64,000 nucleotides of DNA, from the NCBI RefSeq assembly GCF_009789075.1, contig NZ_WNXQ01000004.1:186001-250000 (forward strand). Reading direction: 5' to 3'. Under the pieces are notes generated by a model that worked only from the letters and a program-made list of their open reading frames with translations, ran no database searches and was not told where the DNA came from. Positions within the stretch are counted from its first letter, which is position 1. Each line of letters opens with the position of its first letter. This document shows positions 59,059 to 64,000 of the stretch, piece after piece. Origin of the DNA: Pseudooceanicola pacificus (lineage in GTDB: Bacteria > Pseudomonadota > Alphaproteobacteria > Rhodobacterales > Rhodobacteraceae). The position numbers and the translations under genes are program-made.

Positions 59059-59078
59059 CGCCCCCTGACGAGGGGACA
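59059..59078. promoter_or_regulatory. TGTCCCC-type regulon box H with promoter
   Basis: CGCCCCC-N6-GGGGACA followed after exactly 20 bp by GAATTA (59099-59104) within an AT-rich stretch; nitronate monooxygenase starts at 59166. The same gap must serve the divergent crotonase-thiolase operon (start 58980). Confidence 0.6.
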
Positions 59079-59165
59079 TTCCAAATAAATTGAATGGTGA
59101 ATTAATTTATACGACCCAGCCCCGGGCGCAGCATCGCGGCCCGGTCAGCCCCACAAGGAGACAGC

Positions 59166-60125
59166 ATGCCCAAGCCCTTCTGGACCCCGCACGACAGCGA
59201 CCTCAGGCTGCCCCTGATCGGATCGCCCATGTTCCTGGTGTCCGGCAAGGAGCTGCTGATCGCCCAGTGCCGGGCCGGGATCGTCGGCACGATGCCCGCC
59301 CTGAACGCCCGTACGCCCGAAATCCTGGACGGCTGGCTGAGCGAAATCCGCGATGCCCTGGCCACGCCGCATCAGGGCCGGACCCCCGCGCCCTGGGGCA
59401 TCAACCTGATCGTGCACCGCACGAACCCGATCCTGGACCAGCACCTGGAGCTCTGCGTCAAGCACGAGGTGCCGGTCGTGATCACATCGCTGGGATGCCG
59501 CCCCGAGGTGAACGAGGCGATCCGCGCCTACGGCGGGATCGTCCTGCATGACGTCACCAACATGGAACACGCCCGCAAGGCCATCGACCGGGGCGCCTCG
59601 GGCCTGATCGCGGTGGCGGCTGGCGCCGGAGGGCATGCCGGCACGGTGTCCCCGATCGCCATGATCGAGGACATCCGCCGCATCTGGGACGGACCGCTGG
59701 TGCTGTCGGGGGCCATGTCCAGCGGGCGCGGGATCCTGGCGGCACAGGCCTTGGGGGCCGACATGGGCTACATGGGGACCGCGTTCGTGGTGGCCAGCGA
59801 GTCGCTGGCCAAGCAGGCCTATCGCGACATGATCGTCGGCGCCGAGGCGGCCGACATCTTCTACACCGACCGGGTGTCGGGCACCTACGCGAACTTCCTG
59901 GCCGAAAGCCTCGTGCGGGCGGGCATTCCGCTGGACAGCGCCCCGGTCGAGCGCGAGATCGGCGTGATGGATGAGTTCAAGGCCTGGCGCGACGTCTGGA
60001 GCGCGGGCCACGGCGTCGGCCCGATCCGGCGCACCGAACCGACCGAAGCCATCGTTGCCCGGCTGGAACGGGAGTACCGCGAAGCCGCCGCCCGCATCGG
60101 CGCCATGCAGCCTGAACCCGCCTGA
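59166..60125 (+). CDS. nitronate monooxygenase family flavoprotein
   Basis: 319 residues, FMN TIM barrel: PLIGSPMFLVSG near the N-terminus, AVAAGAGGHAGTVSP with the family His, and LSGAMSSGRGILAAQALGADMGYMGTAF cut here as the FMN phosphate site. The family (2-nitropropane dioxygenase-like) oxidises propionate-3-nitronate and related compounds, but many members in catabolic clusters have other unknown oxidase or reductase roles. Single gene under box H with a GGAG ribosome site. Confidence 0.87.
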   Translation: MPKPFWTPHDSDLRLPLIGSPMFLVSGKELLIAQCRAGIVGTMPALNARTPEILDGWLSEIRDALATPHQGRTPAPWGINLIVHRTNPILDQHLELCVKHEVPVVITSLGCRPEVNEAIRAYGGIVLHDVTNMEHARKAIDRGASGLIAVAAGAGGHAGTVSPIAMIEDIRRIWDGPLVLSGAMSSGRGILAAQALGADMGYMGTAFVVASESLAKQAYRDMIVGAEAADIFYTDRVSGTYANFLAESLVRAGIPLDSAPVEREIGVMDEFKAWRDVWSAGHGVGPIRRTEPTEAIVARLEREYREAAARIGAMQPEPA

Positions 60126-60189
60126 GCGGGTCGCACGATTGCCAGGACAAACGGACGGCGGGCCAGGAGGCCCGGACGAGCGAGCGACC

Positions 60190-60390
60190 GCGACCGCCCG
60201 ACGAAGGGGACGTCCTGCAACGACGCGCAGAAGCGGCGCGGCACGCGGCTGATCTGGCTGGACATGGTGTGGCCCGCACCCCGGGCCGGTCGCAACGGCC
60301 GCCCTGCCGTCTTCCCGGATGCGGCGATCCGGTTTGTTTGATGCTGAACCTGCTGTTCGTCCTGCCGGCGAGGCAGACGACCGGGGTCTG
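60190..60390 (+). pseudogene. IS5-family transposase N-terminal remnant, frameshifted
   Basis: In the frame of 60205, KRRGTRLIWLDMVW and GRNGRPAVFPDAAIRF match the N-terminal part of IS5-type DDE transposases; one missing base near 60332 shifts the frame and the match continues as CLMLNLLFVLPARQTTG up to about 60387. The two-residue gap before MVW, the frameshift and the lost C-terminal two thirds show decay. The rest of the 343-bp gap 60126-60468 (60126-60189 and 60391-60468) shows nothing I can assign; no clear terminal repeats are seen. Confidence 0.65.
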
Positions 60391-60468
60391 CACCAACGCC
60401 CGCCGGGTCCGGAAACCGGCGTGGCCCCGAAGTCCGGTCAAGCCTGTCGGCCCCCAGCCTTCCCCTGC

Positions 60469-61857
60469 TCAGACCATCTTGCCCGGGTTCATGATCCCGT
60501 CAGGGTCAATCGCCGCCTTGAGGCGCTGCATCAGCGCGTAGGCCGCTCCGTGCTCGGCTTCCATGTATTTGCGCTTGCCGGTGCCGACCCCGTGTTCCCC
60601 GGTCACCGTACCGCCCAGGGACAGCGCGATCCGATTGATTGTCCCGGCCAGATCCTGCGCGGCCCTGAGGTCCGCGGCATCGTCGGGATCTACCAGGATG
60701 ACGAGGTGGAAATTCCCGTCGCCCACATGCCCGGTCAGGGGCGCGACAAGGCCGGAGATCCCGATTGCCTGCTTGGTGCGATGGATGCAGCGCGCCAGCT
60801 CCGAGATCGGGACGCAGCAATCGGTGACAAGACCGCTGGCGCCGGGACGCAGGGCTTTGGCGGCGAAATAGGCCTGATGGCGCGCCGCCCAGAGCCGGTT
60901 GCGGTCTTCCATGCGCGCGGCGAACTGGAAATCCGTCGCCTCGAAGCCGTCGGCGATTTCGCGAAAGGTCTCGACCTGCTCTTTCACGCCGGTTTCGCTG
61001 CCGTGGAATTCGAGGAAGAGGTAGGGTGTTTCCTGCAGTCCAAGGTCGGAGTGGAGCAGGTTCATCCCCCTCATCTGCACTTCGTCCAGCAGCTCGATCC
61101 GCGCCATCGGGAGGCCGCACTGGATGGCCATGATCACCGTGTCGACGGCGGCTGAAATGGTCGGAAAGGCGCAGGTCGCGGCGAGGATGCTTTCCGGCAG
61201 GCCATGCAGGCGCACGGTCAGTTCGGTGATGATGCCGAGCGTACCTTCGGAGCCGATGAAGAGATGGGTAAGGTCATAGCCGGAGGCGGATTTTCGGGCC
61301 CGGCTGCCGGTGCGGATGATCTCTCCGTCCGGGAGGACAACTTCGAGCGCCAGGATATTCTCGCGGATCGTCCCGTAGCGCACCGTGTTCGTCCCCGAGG
61401 CGCGGGTCGAGGCCATGCCGCCCATGCTGGCATCCGCGCCGGGATCGACGGTGAACATCAGCCCGGAGGAGCGCAGCGCATCATTCAGCTGTGTCCGCGT
61501 CACGCCGGGCTGCACCACCGCGTCCAGGTCCTTTTCGTGAATGTCGATGACCCGGTTCATCCGGCTGAGGTCAAGGCTGATGCCACCGCTGACCGGGATC
61601 ACCTGCCCCTCCAGCGAGGTGCCCGTGCCGTAGGGGATGACGGGACAGCCGTGACGGGCGCAAATCTTCACGATCTGCGACACCTCCTGCGTCGAGCCCG
61701 GAAAGACGACGGCGTCCGGCAGGTGTTGCTCGGCATATCCTTGGTCGCGACCGTGGGCGTCCAGGATCGACGGGCCGGTCGACAGGTGTTCACCGAGCAG
61801 TGCCCGCAACTCCTCGATCGCCGCGCTGTTTCCGGGTCTGAGAGGCTTGTTCATCAT
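60469..61857 (-). CDS. FAD-linked oxidase (GlcD/D-lactate dehydrogenase type)
   Basis: 462 residues. The p-cresol methylhydroxylase-type FAD fold shows in VIPYGTGTSLEGQVIPVSGG (about 95-114), ADASMGGMASTRASGTN and the C-terminal GTVTGEHGVGTGKRKYM. Such enzymes oxidise D-2-hydroxy acids (lactate, glycolate, 2-hydroxyglutarate) with a quinone or cytochrome acceptor. It is 5 bp downstream of the sulfatase gene and probably acts on the acid released from the sulfate ester (inference). Confidence 0.9.
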   Translation of the reverse strand: MMNKPLRPGNSAAIEELRALLGEHLSTGPSILDAHGRDQGYAEQHLPDAVVFPGSTQEVSQIVKICARHGCPVIPYGTGTSLEGQVIPVSGGISLDLSRMNRVIDIHEKDLDAVVQPGVTRTQLNDALRSSGLMFTVDPGADASMGGMASTRASGTNTVRYGTIRENILALEVVLPDGEIIRTGSRARKSASGYDLTHLFIGSEGTLGIITELTVRLHGLPESILAATCAFPTISAAVDTVIMAIQCGLPMARIELLDEVQMRGMNLLHSDLGLQETPYLFLEFHGSETGVKEQVETFREIADGFEATDFQFAARMEDRNRLWAARHQAYFAAKALRPGASGLVTDCCVPISELARCIHRTKQAIGISGLVAPLTGHVGDGNFHLVILVDPDDAADLRAAQDLAGTINRIALSLGGTVTGEHGVGTGKRKYMEAEHGAAYALMQRLKAAIDPDGIMNPGKMV

Positions 61858-61862
61858 GCGCC

Positions 61863-63296
61863 TCAGACTTCGGGGGGCGGTGTCGCCGAGGGCGCGCCCA
61901 TGTTCATGGCGACGGCTTTCCCGCCGTAGGCTTCAATCATCGCGTCCTGATCCGCGAAGGCGAGATCGTTCATCGCCGCCGGATCGCAGATCTTGCGCAG
62001 CTCGTTTTCCATCTCGGCAAGGATCGCCGCGCAGTCCGGGTCCTCCGCCCGGTTCCGCGTCTCTTCGCGGTCTTCCGCCAGGTTGAACAGCTCTGGCCGG
62101 AATGTGTGATAGTGGATCAGTTTCCAGTCGCCCTTGCGGATCATATAGGCAGCCGAAACGGCGCCCACGGCGTGGTATTCGCTGAAGATCACCCGGTCGC
62201 GGTCCTCCGATTCGCTGGCGATGTCATAGAGCGACCGCCCGGGCCGGTCGCCCTCAAGCGACGCGCCGAAGTGGTCGATGATGGTCTGGGAGACGTCGAG
62301 CAGGCTGACCGGCGTGTCGCAGATACCTGCGGCCTTGCCCGGTTCGGCCACGATAAGCGGGACGGCGACCGACTCCTCGTACATGTTCGACTTGCCCCAC
62401 AGCCCGCGCGCCCCGACGTTGTCGCCGTGATCCGAGGTGTAGATGATCGTGGTGTTGTCGAGCTGGCCGTTCTCCTCCAGCGCCGCGACAAGTTGGCCGA
62501 TATTGTCGTCAAGGAAGGTGCAGAGCGCGAAATAGCAGGCCGCCGCCAGCTTGCGTTCGTCGTGATCCTTGAAGCCTTCATCACCGGCGAGCGCGTGATT
62601 CTGCTTCTGGACCCACGGGTGGTTCACGAAGCCGTCCATGGTGTGCAGCTTGAAGGGCGGCAGGCTGTCCGGCGGATACATGTCGAGGTACTCCTGCGGC
62701 ACGATCAGCGGGAAGTGCGGCGCGACAAGCCCAACATAGAGGCACCAGGGATCAAGCGGGCGCCTGGCGGCATCGGCGAACCAGTCCCGCGCCCGGTCCA
62801 CGACGGCGCAATCGTATTTGGTATAGGCGCTCTCGCCCGGCCCGATGTAGGGGCCCAGCATGCGCCCTTCCTTGCGGACCCGCTCATCCTCGCGGCGGAT
62901 GGAGCCCCAGACCATGCCGTGCCCGCCGACCACCTGCATCGGGATGTGTTCCACGTCGAACCCCGCCGGGTCTTCTTCGGCCCGGTAATGCAGCTTGCCG
63001 ATGGATTCGACCCGGGTGCCGCTGTCCTGAAGCGCATGGCCCCAGCCCCGCGGCTTGCCGGTGTAGGGCATCGCGTTGTCCCAAAGGCGGATGTCGTGGA
63101 CGTAGCGGCCAGAGGCAAAGGCAGCCCGGGCGGGAACGCAGATCGGCGAGGGCGTATAGGCATTGGTGAACCGGATGCCCCGCGCGGCAAGCTTGTCGAG
63201 GTTCGGTGTCTTGACCAGCGGATGACCCGCACAGGACAGGGCCCGCGACTGGTGCTCATCCGACATGATGACGAGTAGGTTCTGGGAACGTGCCAC
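61863..63296 (-). CDS. sulfatase family hydrolase
   Basis: 477 residues. The formylglycine motif C-x-P-x-R is Cys53-Val-Pro-Ala-Arg57 (PICVPAR) and metal ligands appear in MSDEH (11-15) and YTSDHGDN (about 293-300). No signal peptide, so it is cytoplasmic, like choline sulfatase and phosphonate monoester hydrolases. It would cleave an imported sulfate (or phosphonate) ester. The maturase for formylglycine is not in this window. Order: MarR, sulfatase, FAD oxidase. Confidence 0.9.
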   Translation of the reverse strand: MARSQNLLVIMSDEHQSRALSCAGHPLVKTPNLDKLAARGIRFTNAYTPSPICVPARAAFASGRYVHDIRLWDNAMPYTGKPRGWGHALQDSGTRVESIGKLHYRAEEDPAGFDVEHIPMQVVGGHGMVWGSIRREDERVRKEGRMLGPYIGPGESAYTKYDCAVVDRARDWFADAARRPLDPWCLYVGLVAPHFPLIVPQEYLDMYPPDSLPPFKLHTMDGFVNHPWVQKQNHALAGDEGFKDHDERKLAAACYFALCTFLDDNIGQLVAALEENGQLDNTTIIYTSDHGDNVGARGLWGKSNMYEESVAVPLIVAEPGKAAGICDTPVSLLDVSQTIIDHFGASLEGDRPGRSLYDIASESEDRDRVIFSEYHAVGAVSAAYMIRKGDWKLIHYHTFRPELFNLAEDREETRNRAEDPDCAAILAEMENELRKICDPAAMNDLAFADQDAMIEAYGGKAVAMNMGAPSATPPPEV

Positions 63297-63300
63297 GGGG

Positions 63301-63795
63301 TCAGTCCTTGTCTTTATTCAGAAAGTCGATGGTTTCGGCAGCCTTGGCGAGCGCGTGGATCGCGGGCAGGATCATCTCGCGCTGCGCGTCGGTCAGTGCG
63401 GCCAGCAGATGCGCCTGCCGGGCGTCCAGTTCCGGAGCCAGCCGGGCATGGGCCGCGATCGCCTTGTCGGTCAGGATGACCTCGAACTGGCGATGGTCGA
63501 AGGGGCAGGGCCGGGTGGTGACATAGCCTTCGTCGATCAGCACGTTCACCGTCTTGCTGAACTGGCCCTTGTCGATCCCCGAGCTTTTGCGGACGGCGGT
63601 GGACTGGGGCGGCAGGCCCATGGCCACGATCCGGATGATCCGCCACTGCGCCAATGACAGCGTCCCGTGCCGCGACAGAATGGCCCGGGCCTGGGCGGCC
63701 AGCTTGCCGCTCAACTGGGTGATCTGGAACGGCAGGAGCAACGCCAGGTCCAAACCGCCTGTTGTCTGCTCCAGCGTCTCGCTTTGATCGTTCAC
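63301..63795 (-). CDS. MarR family transcriptional regulator
   Basis: 164 residues from GTG at 63795, with GGGAGG eight bases upstream; a TTG seven codons earlier lacks spacing. Winged helix STAVRKSSGIDKGQFSKTVNVL, then LIDEGYVTTRPCPFDHRQFEVIL, a wing that lacks the usual DxRDRR. It is 5 bp before the sulfatase gene. The perfect inverted repeat 30 bp upstream is its probable operator, controlling both this operon and the divergent transporter gene. Confidence 0.88.
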   Translation of the reverse strand: MNDQSETLEQTTGGLDLALLLPFQITQLSGKLAAQARAILSRHGTLSLAQWRIIRIVAMGLPPQSTAVRKSSGIDKGQFSKTVNVLIDEGYVTTRPCPFDHRQFEVILTDKAIAAHARLAPELDARQAHLLAALTDAQREMILPAIHALAKAAETIDFLNKDKD

Positions 63796-63824
63796 CGCCA
63801 AGTCCTCCCGCCCCAAGTTCAGTT

Positions 63825-63872
63825 CAAGAAAGTGGACATGTCAACCTTTTCGTTGACATGTCCACTTTCTTG
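63825..63872. promoter_or_regulatory. perfect 20-bp inverted repeat with two GACATGTC operators
   Basis: CAAGAAAGTGGACATGTCAA, 8-bp spacer, then its exact complement inverted. Each arm holds the palindrome GACATGTC (63835-63842 and 63855-63862), centres 20 bp apart, two helical turns on one face of DNA. A TTGACA -35 hexamer falls in each arm: 63844-63839 towards MarR (TGAACT -10 at 63821-63816) and 63853-63858 towards the receptor gene. Binding would block both promoters. Confidence 0.8.
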
Positions 63873-63907
63873 GGTGACCCTCCCGCCAATTCACCAGGGA
63901 GGAGAAG

Positions 63908-64000
63908 ATGAAAGACATATTCAAGCCGCTCGCAGTTGCGGCTGCTGTTCTTGCCATGCCCGCCGCTGCCGTCGCAGAGGGCTGGACCCCGCCCGGACCG
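63908..64000 (+). CDS. exported protein, probable TctC-type receptor, 3' end beyond the window
   Basis: 31 codons seen, with GGGAGGAG before ATG. A signal peptide (MKDIFKPLAVAAAVLAMPAA, cleaved near AVA-EG) is followed by GWTPPGP, which resembles the mature start of tripartite tricarboxylate transporter receptors in this bacterial group. Divergent from the MarR-sulfatase operon across the inverted repeat, so it would import the sulfatase substrate. Function is tentative because most of the gene is missing. Confidence 0.5.
   Translation, partial: MKDIFKPLAVAAAVLAMPAAAVAEGWTPPGP

Noticed and set aside
1-64000. CRISPR arrays, tRNA or rRNA genes, phage genes, replication origins
   Set aside because: Looked for repeats with regular spacing, tRNA-like cloverleafs and conserved rRNA stretches on both strands and saw none.

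Overview
This 64 kb window is very GC-rich and almost fully coding. Its three tripartite-type uptake systems (two TRAP sets and the first codons of a probable TctC receptor), its LivHMGF/SBP set and the general protein repertoire suggest an alphaproteobacterium, probably a marine Rhodobacteraceae (Roseobacter-type). There are no rRNA, tRNA, CRISPR, phage or housekeeping genes. The only mobile trace is a decayed IS5-type transposase fragment near 60.2-60.4 kb. The window reads as a large catabolic island.

Layout. 0-7.75 kb (minus): HMG-CoA lyase-like (cut by the window edge), crotonase, AMACR-type CoA racemase, acyl-CoA dehydrogenase, flavin reductase, luciferase-like monooxygenase, VOC protein and alpha/beta hydrolase, divergent from a 3-ketosteroid-1-dehydrogenase-like flavoprotein (7.9-9.6). 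9.6-14.4 (minus): TRAP transporter with an SDR and a DMT exporter. 14.6-18.2 (plus): a mini-WrbA remnant, MFS, CaiB CoA-transferase and HMG-CoA lyase. 18.2-23.5 (minus): GST, quinone reductase, two SDRs, two EthD proteins, epoxide-hydrolase-like protein. 23.7-29.4: DUF1330-like protein, SDR, PheA/TfdB-type hydroxylase, MarR, SDR, LuxR-family regulator. 29.7-36.0: ferredoxin and two CYP199-like P450s, two NIPSNAP proteins, SnoaL-like protein, SDR, DUF3237. 36.0-43.0 (minus): livHMGF-SBP, a third P450 and a maleylacetate-reductase-like protein. 43.3-45.6: DUF1289, MFS, NIPSNAP. 45.7-53.2 (plus): tandem TRAP receptors, TRAP permeases, MaoC, acyl-CoA synthetase, crotonase. 53.3-59.0 (minus): paired acyl-CoA dehydrogenases, MFE2-like SDR, DUF35 protein, Cys-less thiolase and crotonase. 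59.2-60.1: nitronate monooxygenase. 60.5-64.0: a separate module with FAD-linked oxidase, sulfatase, MarR and a TctC-like receptor.

How it fits together. Several importers, monooxygenases (three P450s, LLM/flavin reductase, PheA-type), seven SDRs, a CoA ligase and a beta-oxidation suite suited to branched or ring-bearing acyl-CoAs suggest stepwise catabolism of a polycyclic, terpenoid or steroid-like compound (inference; the substrate is unknown and no complete known ring-cleavage pathway is present).

The most striking signal is a recurring box, TGTCCC(C)-N5/6-GGGGACA and variants with GGTTACA, which I find about 15 times between 6.5 and 59.1 kb. It lies almost always in promoter gaps, and in most cases an AT-rich or TA...T hexamer starts 19-21 bp after its gene-proximal end. 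This ties the scattered operons into one regulon, plausibly under the orphan LuxR-family regulator at 28.6-29.4 kb. The last module (60.5-64 kb) lacks this box and instead has a perfect 20-bp inverted repeat between its own MarR gene and the divergent transporter gene.
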